DNA of 64,000 nucleotides, from positions 620,001-684,000 of the forward strand of contig NZ_CP049109.1 in the NCBI RefSeq assembly GCF_011057975.1, given 5' to 3'. Within the stretch, counting starts at the first letter, position 1. Each line of letters begins with the position of its first letter. This document shows positions 35,791-46,196 of the stretch, in pieces. Source of the stretch: Sphingosinithalassobacter tenebrarum. Lineage in GTDB: Bacteria > Pseudomonadota > Alphaproteobacteria > Sphingomonadales > Sphingomonadaceae. The notes beneath the pieces were generated by a model. It worked only from the letters and a program-made list of their open reading frames with translations. It did no database searches and had not been told where the DNA came from. A program made the translations under genes and the position numbers.

Positions 35791-38286
35791 ATGGACAGGA
35801 TTATGGCGAGCCGTGCCGTGACGGGATTGTTCGATGCCGGCACTATCGCCGATCGTTGGATCGGGGACTATTGCGCGCCGGGCCGGGTGAGCGACATGCT
35901 GTGCTCGCGCGCGCCGGGCGACGAAGGCTGGACCGCGATGCTCGAGGAGCTGGCGGCGTTCGGCGGCGAGTCGCTCGATCATGCCCGCGAACGGGCACAG
36001 CGCCATGCCGAGGATCTGGGCACGGGTTTCCGCATCGCAGGCGAAGGCGAGGAACGCCCCTGGCCGCTATCGCCGGTCCCGCTGATGATCCCCGCCGCCG
36101 AATGGGCCACGATCGAACAGGGGATCATCCAGCGCGCCGATCTGATCGAAGCGATCGTCGCTGATTTCTATGGCGAGGGAAGGCTGGTGGCGGAGGGGCA
36201 TCTGCCTGCCGCGCTGGTGACGGGCAGCCCCTTCTTCCTGCGCCCGCTGGTCGGGCTGAAGCCGCCGGGCGGCCATCACCTGCAATTCATCGCCGCCGAT
36301 CTGGGGCGCGGCCCGGACGGCGCGTGGCGCGTGCTCAGCGATCATCTGCGCGCACCGGCCGGCGCAGGCTATGCGCTCGAAAACCGGCTGGCCATGTCGC
36401 GCATGCTCGGTGGCCTCCAGACCCGGCTCAATATCGAGCGGCAGGCGCCCTTTTTCGCAGCCTTTCGCGAAGGAATCGCGGCGTCGTGCCGCCGCGCCGA
36501 TCCGCGCATCGCGCTGCTCACGCCGGGACGGCTCAACCCCAGCTATGCCGAACAAGCGCATCTGGCGCGCTATCTCGGGCTGTTGCTGGTCGAGGGCGCC
36601 GATCTCTCGGTGATCGACGACAGCCTTTATGTGCGCACCATCGCCGGGTTGAAGCGCGTCGACGCGGTGTGGCGGCGCGTCGATCCGCGGCTGCTCGATC
36701 CGCTGGCGTTCGATTCACACAGCACGATCGGCGTGGCGGGGCTGGTCGATGCGCTGGCGGCGGGCAATGTCGTGGTCGCCAACGCGCCGGGCGCCGGTGT
36801 GGTCGAATCGGCGGCTTTCGCGGCGTTTCTACCCTGGTTGTCGCAGATCATGCGCGGCGAGAAGCTCAAGCTCCCCACCACTGCGACCTGGTGGTGCGGG
36901 CAGGGGAGCGAGCGCGCAGTGGTCGCCGAAAAGCTCGATTCGCTCGTCATCGCTCCCGCCTTCGGAAACACCGCGCGCGGCTTGCCCGACGGGCCGATGC
37001 TTGGATCGGAGCTGAGCGGCGACGCGCGCGCCGCGCTGCTCGCCGACCTCGAGCGGCGGCCGCAGGATTATGTCGGGCGCGAGATCGTCAATCTCTCGAC
37101 CATGCCGGTGGTATCGGGCGACCGGCTCGAGCCGCGTCCCTTCATCCTGCGGGTCTTCGCCGCGCGCGGCGCCGACGGCAGCTGGCAGGTTCTGCCCGGC
37201 GGCTTTGCGCGCATCGGCGAGCATCCCGATCCGCGCGCGACGGTGATGGGCGACGGCACCTGGTCGGCCGATGTCTGCGTCCACGGCGCGCAGCCGGTCG
37301 AGCCGGTGACCCTGCTTCCCTCGGGCGATTCGACGGCGCTGCGCCGTAATCCGGGCACGCTTCCCAGTCGCGTCGCGGACAATCTCTTCTGGCTCGGCCG
37401 CTATCTGGAGCGCGGGGAATCGCTGCTCGGCGTGCTGCGCGTGCTGCTCGGCAATTCGATCAGCGCCGAAAGCGGCGCGGCGCTGGCCGCCACGACTGTC
37501 CGCCGCCTTGTCGACATGGTGGTCGGCGCCGGGGCGGCTCCCGCTCCCGACAGCTATCGCCGCAACGACCTGCAGCAATTCGTCACCACTGCGATGGCGG
37601 ATACCGAAGCATGGCACAGCGTCCGCGCGATCAATCGGCAGGCGCGGCTGATCGGGCAGGGATCGCGCGAGCGGCTCGCGGCCGACATGATCCGCCTGCT
37701 CGACGCGCCGTTTCCGACCCGCGGCGGCCTGCTCGACAAGGCAGGATCGCTCCAGCGCCGCTATTCGGCGCTCGCCGGGCTTTCAGCCGAGCATATGGCG
37801 CGCACCGATGCCTGGCGCTTCCATGATCTGGGGCGGCGGCTCGAACGGGCGATGGCGGTAACGCGCGTGGTGCGGACCTTCTCGGTCGCCGATGCGACGG
37901 GGGACGATCTTTCGACGCTGCTCGATCTGGCCGACAGCCAGATCAGCTATCGCCAGCGCTATCCCACCGGCATGGCGCGCGTGCCGGCGCTCGATCTGGT
38001 CGTGCTCGACCCGGGCAATCCGCGCTCGATTGCGTTTCAGCTCGGCGCCATTGCCGAACATCTGGCAAAGCTGCCGGTACTGTCCGACGACGGCCTCGCC
38101 GAGCCGCAACAGGCGCTCGCACGCGAGATCGAAGCGATCATTTCCACCACGCGCGCGGCGGATATCGACGCGCCGCTGCTCGGCGATATCGACATGCGGC
38201 TGGCCAGGTTGTCCGATGCGATCGGGCGGCGCTATTTCCTGCAGGGCGCCGAGCCGCTGCGCGCGGCCGGGCTGGTGCTGGCGTGA
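35791..38286 (+). CDS. Fused circularly permuted ATP-grasp / alpha-E domain protein
   Basis: An 831-residue protein combining two families that are usually separate genes. The N-terminal ~480 residues are a circularly permuted type 2 ATP-grasp (DUF404/DUF407) protein (TPGRLNPSYAEQAHLARYLG, DSLYVRTIAGLKRVDAVWRR, PLAFDSHSTIGVAGLVDALA). The C-terminal ~310 residues are an alpha-E domain (LPSRVADNLFWLGRYLERGE, LDLADSQISYRQRY). These partner transglutaminase-like proteins in a conserved gene set thought to make or modify a peptide. Starts at 35791 or 35803 are possible. Its stop overlaps the transglutaminase start. Confidence 0.9.
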   Translation: MDRIMASRAVTGLFDAGTIADRWIGDYCAPGRVSDMLCSRAPGDEGWTAMLEELAAFGGESLDHARERAQRHAEDLGTGFRIAGEGEERPWPLSPVPLMIPAAEWATIEQGIIQRADLIEAIVADFYGEGRLVAEGHLPAALVTGSPFFLRPLVGLKPPGGHHLQFIAADLGRGPDGAWRVLSDHLRAPAGAGYALENRLAMSRMLGGLQTRLNIERQAPFFAAFREGIAASCRRADPRIALLTPGRLNPSYAEQAHLARYLGLLLVEGADLSVIDDSLYVRTIAGLKRVDAVWRRVDPRLLDPLAFDSHSTIGVAGLVDALAAGNVVVANAPGAGVVESAAFAAFLPWLSQIMRGEKLKLPTTATWWCGQGSERAVVAEKLDSLVIAPAFGNTARGLPDGPMLGSELSGDARAALLADLERRPQDYVGREIVNLSTMPVVSGDRLEPRPFILRVFAARGADGSWQVLPGGFARIGEHPDPRATVMGDGTWSADVCVHGAQPVEPVTLLPSGDSTALRRNPGTLPSRVADNLFWLGRYLERGESLLGVLRVLLGNSISAESGAALAATTVRRLVDMVVGAGAAPAPDSYRRNDLQQFVTTAMADTEAWHSVRAINRQARLIGQGSRERLAADMIRLLDAPFPTRGGLLDKAGSLQRRYSALAGLSAEHMARTDAWRFHDLGRRLERAMAVTRVVRTFSVADATGDDLSTLLDLADSQISYRQRYPTGMARVPALDLVVLDPGNPRSIAFQLGAIAEHLAKLPVLSDDGLAEPQQALAREIEAIISTTRAADIDAPLLGDIDMRLARLSDAIGRRYFLQGAEPLRAAGLVLA

Positions 38287-39176
38287 TGCGCTATGCCATC
38301 CGCCATGTGACCCGGTTCGAATATGCCGAGCCGGCAGCCTTTGCGCGCTGCAATCTGCGGCTCAAGCCGATCCACTGGCCGGGCCAACATCTCGAGGCCT
38401 ATGATCTCTCCGTTGAACCGGGGGGGCACACCTATCCCGCGCGCGCCGAAGCGGGGCTGGCGCATGTGCTGCGGCTGGTGGTGCCCGAACCGGCGCGGAC
38501 GCTGACGATCGAAAGCACTGCCACGGTCATGGTCGATCGCGGCATTCCGGTGCCCGACGCAAGCGATCCGACGCTTGCCGAGATCGCCGCCGCCGCGCGC
38601 GGCAGCCGCGACATGTCGGCGGCAAGCCCGGCCAATTATCTCTTTCCCTCGCCGCTGATTCCGATCGACGAGGAAATCGCGCGATGGTGCGCGCAGGAAC
38701 TGGATCCCGGACGCGGCGCGCTGGAGGCGGGAATCGAACTCGCGCGGCGTATCCAGCGCGAATTTTCGTTCGATCCCACTGCAACGCTGGTCGATACGCC
38801 ACCGCACGAGGCTTTCGCAAAGCGCGGCGGCGTGTGTCAGGACTTCGCACAGATCATGATTTCCGGGCTGCGTGCCGCCGGGCTGCCGGCGGCCTATGCC
38901 TCGGGCTATCTGCGGACGCTGCCGCCGCCGGGCCAGCCGCGGCTGGTCGGTGCCGATGCGACGCATGCCTGGGTGTTGCTCTGGTGCGGGGCGGAGCGCG
39001 GCTGGATCGGGCTCGATCCCACCAACGGCATCTGGATGGCCAGCGATCATGTGCTGATGGCGGTCGGGCGCGATTATGCGGATATCGCACCGATCGATGG
39101 TATCGTGCTGGGCTTCGGCGCGCAGAAGATGGACGTGTCGGTCGATGTCGAGCCGCTCGAGCAGGTATCCGCCTGA
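38286..39176 (+). CDS. Transglutaminase family protein
   Basis: A 296-residue cytoplasmic protein with an N-terminal bacterial transglutaminase-associated domain (AIRHVTRFEYAEPAAFARCN) and a transglutaminase-like core holding the Cys-His-Asp triad: Cys in AKRGGVCQDFAQIMISGLRA, His in VGADATHAWVLLW and Asp in WIGLDPTNG. It belongs to the set found with ATP-grasp and alpha-E proteins, here encoded just upstream with a TGATG overlap. The usual proteasome-like peptidase partner is not seen in the next genes. The real substrate is unknown. Confidence 0.92.
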   Translation: MRYAIRHVTRFEYAEPAAFARCNLRLKPIHWPGQHLEAYDLSVEPGGHTYPARAEAGLAHVLRLVVPEPARTLTIESTATVMVDRGIPVPDASDPTLAEIAAAARGSRDMSAASPANYLFPSPLIPIDEEIARWCAQELDPGRGALEAGIELARRIQREFSFDPTATLVDTPPHEAFAKRGGVCQDFAQIMISGLRAAGLPAAYASGYLRTLPPPGQPRLVGADATHAWVLLWCGAERGWIGLDPTNGIWMASDHVLMAVGRDYADIAPIDGIVLGFGAQKMDVSVDVEPLEQVSA

Positions 39177-39304
39177 TAAGGTGCCGAACCGGAATGCCCG
39201 CAAGGGCATTCCCAACCGACACCAGGCCGGGCGCCGGAGGCGCACGGCCCTTGCAACCGCCCGTTTCCAACCCGAAATAGCGCGCGGAGAAACATGGAGT
39301 AACA

Positions 39305-40267
39305 ATGGCCGATCCTTACGCAACGCTGGGCGTGGCGCGCGGGGCAAGCGAAGCCGACATCAAGAAGGCCTATCGCAAGCTCGCCAAAGAGCTGCACCCC
39401 GACCGCAACAAGGACAATCCCAAGGCAGCCGAGCGCTTCAGTCAGGTGACGCAGGCCTATGACCTGCTGACCGACAAGGACAAGCGCGCGCGGTTCGACC
39501 GGGGCGAGATCGACGGCGACGGCAATCCCACAGCTCCGTTCGGCTTCGGCGGCGGGGGTGGCGGCGGCCCGGGCGGCGGCGGTTTTCGCCCGGGCGGCGC
39601 GCAATTCGATTTCGGCGGCGAGGCGGCCGATCTCGGCGATATCTTCGAAGGACTGTTCGGCGGCCAGGCCGGGCGGCAGCAGCGCGGCGGCGGGGGCGGC
39701 TTTTCGGGCGGTTTCGGCGGTTTCGGCCGGCGCCCGCAGCCCAAGGGCGCCAATGTCGCCTATCGCCTCGCGGTATCCTTCACCGATGCCACGACGCTCG
39801 CGCCGCAGCGTATCACGCTGTCCGATGGCAAGACGATCGATCTGAAGCTGCCGCCCGGCGTCGAAAGCGGCACGCAGATGCGGCTGAGCGGCAAGGGGCA
39901 GGAAGGCCCCGGGGGCTTCGGCGATGCGATCGTCACGATCGAGGTGCAGCCGCACGCCTTTTACGTGCGCGACGGCGACGATATCCGGCTCGACCTGCCG
40001 GTGTCGCTGTCCGAAGCCGTGCTCGGCGCCAAGGTGCGCGTGCCGACGCCTGACGGAGCGGTGATGCTGACGGTTCCGAAAGGGGCGAGCTCGGGCAAGG
40101 TGTTGCGGCTCAAGGGGCGCGGCTTTCATCACAAGGGCAGCGGGCGCGGCGACCTGCTCGTCACGCTGATGGTCGACCTGCCCGAAGACGATGCGGAACT
40201 GACGTCGTTCGTCGAAAACTGGTCGGGCCGTGACAAAGGGAACCCGCGCAGCCGTCTGGGCGTCTGA
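39305..40267 (+). CDS. DnaJ/CbpA-type co-chaperone
   Basis: A 320-residue Hsp40 protein. The J domain (residues 4-68) carries HPD in [12 protein letters not shown] Gly/Phe-rich region follows (about 80-150, long runs of Gly) and then two C-terminal beta domains ([40 protein letters not shown]). It lacks the Cys-rich zinc region of DnaJ, so it is the CbpA-like class II. It stimulates DnaK ATPase. Start ATG at 39305. The 128 bases before it, after the transglutaminase stop, hold no gene. It overlaps the next gene by 38 bases. Confidence 0.93.
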   Translation: MADPYATLGVARGASEADIKKAYRKLAKELHPDRNKDNPKAAERFSQVTQAYDLLTDKDKRARFDRGEIDGDGNPTAPFGFGGGGGGGPGGGGFRPGGAQFDFGGEAADLGDIFEGLFGGQAGRQQRGGGGGFSGGFGGFGRRPQPKGANVAYRLAVSFTDATTLAPQRITLSDGKTIDLKLPPGVESGTQMRLSGKGQEGPGGFGDAIVTIEVQPHAFYVRDGDDIRLDLPVSLSEAVLGAKVRVPTPDGAVMLTVPKGASSGKVLRLKGRGFHHKGSGRGDLLVTLMVDLPEDDAELTSFVENWSGRDKGNPRSRLGV

Positions 40268-41231
40268 CTCCTTCGTGGAGGAGCAAGACATCTCTCCCGA
40301 ATCGCCCGAGGCGCGGCGGCGCGGCATCAAGGGGAGGATTCGGCGACGGCTCGACGAGCTGGGCGTGCCCGAGCGCGCCTGGGAAGTGACCAAGCGCGTC
40401 GCCGTCGGCACCTATACCGACGGGTTCACTTATGCGGGAAACCTCGCCTATCTCTCGCTGATCACGCTGTTCCCCTTCTTCATCGTCGCGGCCGCGATCG
40501 CGCGATTGTTCGGCCATAGCGGGGAGGGCGTGCAGACGCTCGAAGCGTTCCTCACCACCGTGCCGCCCGATGTCGCGCAGGTTCTGCGCACGCCGGTGCG
40601 CGACGTGCTCGAAGCGCGGTCGGGGACGCTGTTGTGGTTCGGCGCGCTCGTGGGCCTGTGGACCACGGCGGGGTTCATCGAAACGCTGCGCGCGATCCTG
40701 CGCCGCTCCTATGGCGTCAGCGGCGGGCGGCCCTTCTGGGAGCATCGGCTGGGGTCGATCGGGCTGATCATCGCCGCGGTGATCCTGATGATGTCGGCAT
40801 TCAGCTTTCAGGTGGTGTTGACCGGCATTCAGCAATTCATCGTTCGCGTGCTGCCCTTTGCCGAGGATACCGCGCAGATCATTTCGCTCAGCCGGATCGC
40901 GCCCGCGATCGCGCTCTTCATCGCGCTCTACACGCTTTTTTATTCGCTGACGCCGAGCGGCTATCGTCGCAAGATCTATCCCAAATGGCCCGGGCCGCTG
41001 TTCGTCACGCTCTGGTGGCTGACGACGACGGCGCTGCTGCCGGTCGTGCTCGGTGCGCTGGTCAATTACGACCTAACCTATGGCAGTCTTGCCGGCGTGA
41101 TGATCTCGCTGATCTTCTTCTTCGTGATCGGGCTGGGCATGGTGATCGGCGCCGAACTCAACGCGGCACTGGCGGAATCGCCCGAGAACGGGCTAGAGAC
41201 GGATGCGGAACAGGAGGAAGTCGCGACGTGA
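40230..41231 (+). CDS. YihY/BrkB family inner membrane protein
   Basis: A 333-residue YihY/UPF0761 protein with about six helices ([20 protein letters not shown] is the family signature in helix 1; [60 protein letters not shown] and [20 protein letters not shown] follow). Function is not established. The GTG at 40230 lies inside the dnaJ-like gene; a GTG at 40275 without a ribosome binding site is the alternative, starting after that gene's stop. Its end overlaps fabI (GTGA). Confidence 0.88.
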   Translation: MTKGTRAAVWASDSFVEEQDISPESPEARRRGIKGRIRRRLDELGVPERAWEVTKRVAVGTYTDGFTYAGNLAYLSLITLFPFFIVAAAIARLFGHSGEGVQTLEAFLTTVPPDVAQVLRTPVRDVLEARSGTLLWFGALVGLWTTAGFIETLRAILRRSYGVSGGRPFWEHRLGSIGLIIAAVILMMSAFSFQVVLTGIQQFIVRVLPFAEDTAQIISLSRIAPAIALFIALYTLFYSLTPSGYRRKIYPKWPGPLFVTLWWLTTTALLPVVLGALVNYDLTYGSLAGVMISLIFFFVIGLGMVIGAELNAALAESPENGLETDAEQEEVAT

Positions 41232-42031
41232 CCGAGTTGATGCAGGGGAAGCGGGGCCTGATCATGGGCCTGGCGAACGACAAGTCGCTTGCATGGGGAA
41301 TTGCCAAGCAATTGCGCGAACAGGGGGCCGAACTGGCGTTCAGCTATCCCGGCGAAACGATGCTCAAGCGCGTGGGGCCGCTCGCCGAACAGCTCGGTTC
41401 GGACAAGCTGATCGAATGTGACGTTTCGGACATGGCGGCGCTCGACGCGGCGTTCGACAAGCTCAAGGAATTCTGGCCGACGATCGATTTCGTCGTCCAT
41501 GCGATCGGCTTTTCGGACAAGAGCGAGCTGCGCGGCCGTTATTACGACACCAGCCTCGAAAACTTCCTGATGACGATGAACGTCTCGGTTTACAGCTTCA
41601 CCGCCGTCGCCAAGCGCGCGCGCGAGATGATGCCGAACGGCGGCAGCCTGCTGACGCTCAGCTATTACGGCGCGGAAAAGGTGGTGCCGCATTACAATGT
41701 GATGGGCATCGCCAAGTCGGCGCTCGAAACCAGCGTCCAGTATCTCGCGGTCGATCTGGGGCCGGAAAATATCCGCGTGAACGGCATTTCGGCGGGCCCG
41801 ATCAAGACGCTGGCGGCCTCGGGCATCGGCGACTTCCGCTACATCATGAAGTGGAACGAGCTCAATTCGCCGCTTCGCCGCAACGTGACGATCGAGGATG
41901 TCGGCGGCGCCGGGCTCTATCTGCTCAGCGATCTGGCGAGCGGCGTCACCGGCGAAATCCACCATGTCGATGCGGGCTATAACGTCATCGGCATGAAGGC
42001 CGAAGACGCGCCCGACATCGCGCTGTCGTGA
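41228..42031 (+). CDS. fabI: Enoyl-[acyl-carrier-protein] reductase (NADH) FabI
   Basis: FabI catalyses the last reduction in each fatty acid elongation cycle and is the target of triclosan. The 267-residue protein is an atypical SDR: nucleotide-binding GKRGLIMGLANDKSLAWGIA, DFVVHAIGFSDKSELRGRYY, the catalytic Tyr-x6-Lys in YNVMGIAKSALE, and NGISAGPIKTLAASGIGDF. The start is GTG at 41228 in a GTGA overlap with the YihY stop, with AGGAAG upstream; the longer frame has no homology. The GNAT gene follows with the same kind of overlap. Confidence 0.95.
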   Translation: MTELMQGKRGLIMGLANDKSLAWGIAKQLREQGAELAFSYPGETMLKRVGPLAEQLGSDKLIECDVSDMAALDAAFDKLKEFWPTIDFVVHAIGFSDKSELRGRYYDTSLENFLMTMNVSVYSFTAVAKRAREMMPNGGSLLTLSYYGAEKVVPHYNVMGIAKSALETSVQYLAVDLGPENIRVNGISAGPIKTLAASGIGDFRYIMKWNELNSPLRRNVTIEDVGGAGLYLLSDLASGVTGEIHHVDAGYNVIGMKAEDAPDIALS

Positions 42032-42561
42032 GCGGCGATACCAGCATCGCAATCACCCGCGCGGCGCCGGGCGATGCCTATGATATCGACGATATTCTCA
42101 CCGCCTGTTTCCCGCGCGCGGGCGAGGCGATGCTGGTCAAGCAGCTCGCGATCGACGGCGACCTGGTGCTGGCGCTGATCGCCCGCGACGAGCGGACCAG
42201 CGAAGCGCTCGGCATGGTCGCGGTGAGCCGGATGGACGTGGTGATCGGCGGCGAGGAAGTGCCCTCGGTCGCGCTCGCACCGCTCGCCGTCATGCCCGCT
42301 TTTCGCCAGACCGGTGTCGCCGAGGCGCTGGCGGGCGCGGCGATCGAGGAAATGAAGCGTGCCGGGGCACTGCTGATGTTCGTGCTCGGCGAGCCGGGCT
42401 ATTATGGGCGCTTCGGCTTCTCGGTCGAAGCCGCCGAGGGGTTCGAAAGCCCCTATGCCGGGCCGTTCTTTATGGCGCTGGAACTGCAGGGCGGCCTGCC
42501 CTGCGGCCCGCGCGGCAAGGCGGAACATGCGCCTGCCTTCGCGGCGTTGAGCGAGGATTAA
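42028..42561 (+). CDS. GNAT family N-acetyltransferase
   Basis: A 177-residue acyltransferase of the GNAT fold. The acetyl-CoA-binding motif A is LAVMPAFRQTGVAEALAGAA, and FVLGEPGYYGRFGFSVEAAE is the pattern common in predicted N-acetyltransferases of the YhbS type. The substrate is unknown. It starts with GTG overlapping the fabI stop (GTGA), so it is translationally coupled to fatty acid synthesis. Confidence 0.87.
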   Translation: MSGDTSIAITRAAPGDAYDIDDILTACFPRAGEAMLVKQLAIDGDLVLALIARDERTSEALGMVAVSRMDVVIGGEEVPSVALAPLAVMPAFRQTGVAEALAGAAIEEMKRAGALLMFVLGEPGYYGRFGFSVEAAEGFESPYAGPFFMALELQGGLPCGPRGKAEHAPAFAALSED

Positions 42562-42566
42562 CCGCG

Positions 42567-42809
42567 ATGCCGACGGTATTTCGGCAGGATGGCTGGCGCT
42601 TCTTCTTCTATTCGAACGAAGGCGATCCGCGCGAGCCGGTTCACATCCATGTCCTGCGTGATACCGCAGAAGCGAAGTTCTGGCTTTATCCGGCAGTAGC
42701 GCCCGCCTACAATCATGGGCTATCGGCGCGGGAATTGCGGATCGTCTCGGAAATCGTGATCGAGCGCCGCCGGGAAATCGAGGAAGCGTGGCATGTCCAT
42801 TTCGGTTAG
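42567..42809 (+). CDS. DUF4160 domain protein
   Basis: An 80-residue protein of the DUF4160 family (MPTVFRQDGWRFFFYSNEGD, then the His-rich PVHIHVLRD and YNHGLSARELRIVSEIVIER). It is regularly paired with DUF2442, as here, where the genes overlap by 17 bases. The pair has been proposed as toxin-antitoxin-like or regulatory; this is not settled. The start ATG lies 5 bases after the GNAT stop. Confidence 0.85.
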   Translation: MPTVFRQDGWRFFFYSNEGDPREPVHIHVLRDTAEAKFWLYPAVAPAYNHGLSARELRIVSEIVIERRREIEEAWHVHFG

Positions 42810-43047
42810 CGCCGTAAGCGTGCGGTTCGATGCCGATCAGATGTGGGTGTCGCTCGACGACGGCCGCGTGTTGGGGGTGCCGCTTGCATGGTTTCCTCGC
42901 CTGCGCGATGCCTCCCCGGAAGTCCGCGAGGCCGTGTCGATCAGCCCGGCGGGGCTGCATTGGGAAGCGCTCGACGAGGATATCTCGATTGCCGGGCTGC
43001 TGAGCGGCACCGGCGATCTCACTCAGGCGCGACCGCACGCGGCATGA
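42793..43047 (+). CDS. DUF2442 domain protein
   Basis: An 84-residue DUF2442 protein ([57 protein letters not shown]), the usual partner of DUF4160. The family has a NE0471-like N-terminal fold and no known activity. The ATG at 42793 lies within the end of the DUF4160 gene, and the stop overlaps the aroC start (ATGA), so this pair is embedded in a housekeeping run. Confidence 0.86.
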   Translation: MSISVSAVSVRFDADQMWVSLDDGRVLGVPLAWFPRLRDASPEVREAVSISPAGLHWEALDEDISIAGLLSGTGDLTQARPHAA

Positions 43048-44123
43048 GCTATAACAGTTTCGGACGCGTTTTCCGCTTCACCACCTGGGGCGAGAGCCAC
43101 GGCCCCGCGCTGGGCGCGGTGGTCGACGGGTGCCCGCCGGGGATCGAGCTTTCCGAGGAAGACATCCAGCCTTTCCTCGACGCACGTCGCCCCGGCCAGT
43201 CGCGCTTCACCACGCAGCGGCGTGAGCCGGATCAGGTGCGCATCCTGTCGGGCGTGTTCGAAGGGCGCACGACAGGCACGCCGATTTCGCTGATGATCGA
43301 AAATGTCGACCAGCGATCAAAGGATTATTCGGATGTCGCCAAAGCCTATCGCCCCGGACATGCCGATTATGCCTATGACGCAAAATACGGCTTTCGTGAC
43401 TATCGCGGCGGCGGGCGCAGTTCGGCGCGCGAAACAGCGGCGCGCGTCGCGGCTGGCGCGATTGCACGCAAGGTTGTCTCCGGTGTTTCGATCCGCGCCT
43501 GGGTCGAGGCGATCGGCGGCGACGCGATCGACCCGGCCAGTTTCGATGCCGGGGAAATCGGCCGCAATCCCTTCTTCTGCCCCGATGCATCTGCCGCCAA
43601 GCGCTGGGAAGCACTGGTGGACAAGGCGCGCAAGGCGGGATCGTCGCTCGGCGCCGTGATCGCCTGCGAAGCGACCGGCGTGCCGCCCGGCTGGGGCGCG
43701 CCGCTCTATGCCAAGCTCGACAGCGAACTGGCGGCGGCATGCATGTCGATCAATGCGGTCAAGGGCGTCGAGATCGGCGACGGTTTCGCCGCGGCCGCAT
43801 TGTCGGGTGAGGAAAATGCCGATGCGATGCGCCCCGGCATGCATGGCGAAGGGCCGCATTTCCTCGCCAATCACGCCGGCGGCATCGCGGGCGGCATTTC
43901 GACGGGACAGCCGGTACGCCTGCGCGTGGCGTTCAAACCGACCAGTTCGATCCTCACGCCCGTCCCAACGATCACTCCGGCGGGCGAAGCGACCGAAATC
44001 GCGACCAAGGGGCGGCACGATCCGTGCGTCGGCATCCGCGGCGCGCCGGTGGTCGAAGCGATGATGGCGCTGGTACTCGCCGATCAGAAGTTGCTGCATC
44101 GCGCCCAGTGCGGCGAAGGCTGA
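43044..44123 (+). CDS. aroC: Chorismate synthase
   Basis: AroC performs the last step of the shikimate pathway, eliminating phosphate from EPSP to chorismate with reduced FMN. The 359-residue protein starts with the conserved [20 protein letters not shown] and continues with [40 protein letters not shown] and [27 protein letters not shown] and [18 protein letters not shown]. It begins in an ATGA overlap with the DUF2442 gene. Length is normal. Confidence 0.96.
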   Translation: MSYNSFGRVFRFTTWGESHGPALGAVVDGCPPGIELSEEDIQPFLDARRPGQSRFTTQRREPDQVRILSGVFEGRTTGTPISLMIENVDQRSKDYSDVAKAYRPGHADYAYDAKYGFRDYRGGGRSSARETAARVAAGAIARKVVSGVSIRAWVEAIGGDAIDPASFDAGEIGRNPFFCPDASAAKRWEALVDKARKAGSSLGAVIACEATGVPPGWGAPLYAKLDSELAAACMSINAVKGVEIGDGFAAAALSGEENADAMRPGMHGEGPHFLANHAGGIAGGISTGQPVRLRVAFKPTSSILTPVPTITPAGEATEIATKGRHDPCVGIRGAPVVEAMMALVLADQKLLHRAQCGEG

Positions 44124-44279
44124 AGTCCCGCAATGCTGGGCACCGGCTCGGTTCATCACGAAGAACACTCGTCAACTTGCCGACCCGCATCCTGTTCGCG
44201 GCGAGTTGAGCGGTCGCTTTTCGGCGAAAAGCGGTTCCGCGCGTTTTTGCTTCGCCCCTGACAAAGGAAGGAGCGAGTA

Positions 44280-44606
44280 ATGCGTAAAATGATGTTTGCA
44301 GGACTTCTGGCTGCGGCCGGTACTACGGCAATGGCAGTCAATGCTGCCCCGGTTTCGATGCAGGATGCGTCCGCGCAGGACGTGCCCGCGATGTCGCCTT
44401 CGCCGTGCCCGACGCCCGGTGTCGCGCCCGACCCCGATGCCCCGCCGGTCGATCCCGCTGCCTGCCCGGACATGACGCCGAGCGATCCGCCGACGCCCGA
44501 AACAGAACCCACCACTGATCCCGAACCGCTGCCCGAGCAGCCGATGACGCCGACCGAGCCGGTCGAGCCGATCGGTGACGGCGAAGCCGTGCCGCCCGGC
44601 AGCTAA
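44280..44606 (+). CDS. Small secreted Pro-rich protein
   Basis: A 108-residue protein with a signal peptide (MRKMMFAGLLAAAGTTAMAV, cleavage near NAA) and a mature part dominated by Pro, Asp, Glu and Thr (TPETEPTTDPEPLPEQPMTP). It has two to three Cys residues (CPTPG, AACPD). It is likely disordered and may span the envelope or bind cell wall; no family is recognised. AAGGAAGGAG lies 7 bases upstream of the ATG. It stands alone after aroC; the 156 bases before it hold no gene. Downstream GC-rich inverted repeats precede the purA stop. Confidence 0.75.
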   Translation: MRKMMFAGLLAAAGTTAMAVNAAPVSMQDASAQDVPAMSPSPCPTPGVAPDPDAPPVDPAACPDMTPSDPPTPETEPTTDPEPLPEQPMTPTEPVEPIGDGEAVPPGS

Positions 44607-44707
44607 GCGCCAGAAGCGAAACCCCGCGGCGCCGCCGCATCGTCGGCTGCGCTGCGGGGGAGGCCGGAGGTCGAGGCCGTCGGCCGAACTGACCGCAGCC
44701 CGGCCGG

Positions 44708-45997
<1,290 letters not shown>

Positions 45998-46196
45998 GAA
46001 TATGCGTCTCCCCCTGCCGGGACGAGCACCGGCCGCCCTTCGACAGGACTCGGCAACCGGGCATGGACGGAACGGCCGAAGGTGCGGCCTCGTTGTGCGG
46101 TGGCGCGAATGACTCTCCACGCGGCGCGCGTCAAGGGGTTTCCCTCGACACAGGCGCGCGGCGACTTATGTGGGGCAGCGAAGGAGAAAGTTACAA

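Noticed and set aside
46034..46065. Partial REP-like sequence (CCCTTCGACAGGACTCGG) upstream of purA
   Set aside because: Only one degenerate arm is visible, so it is not a supported repeat element.
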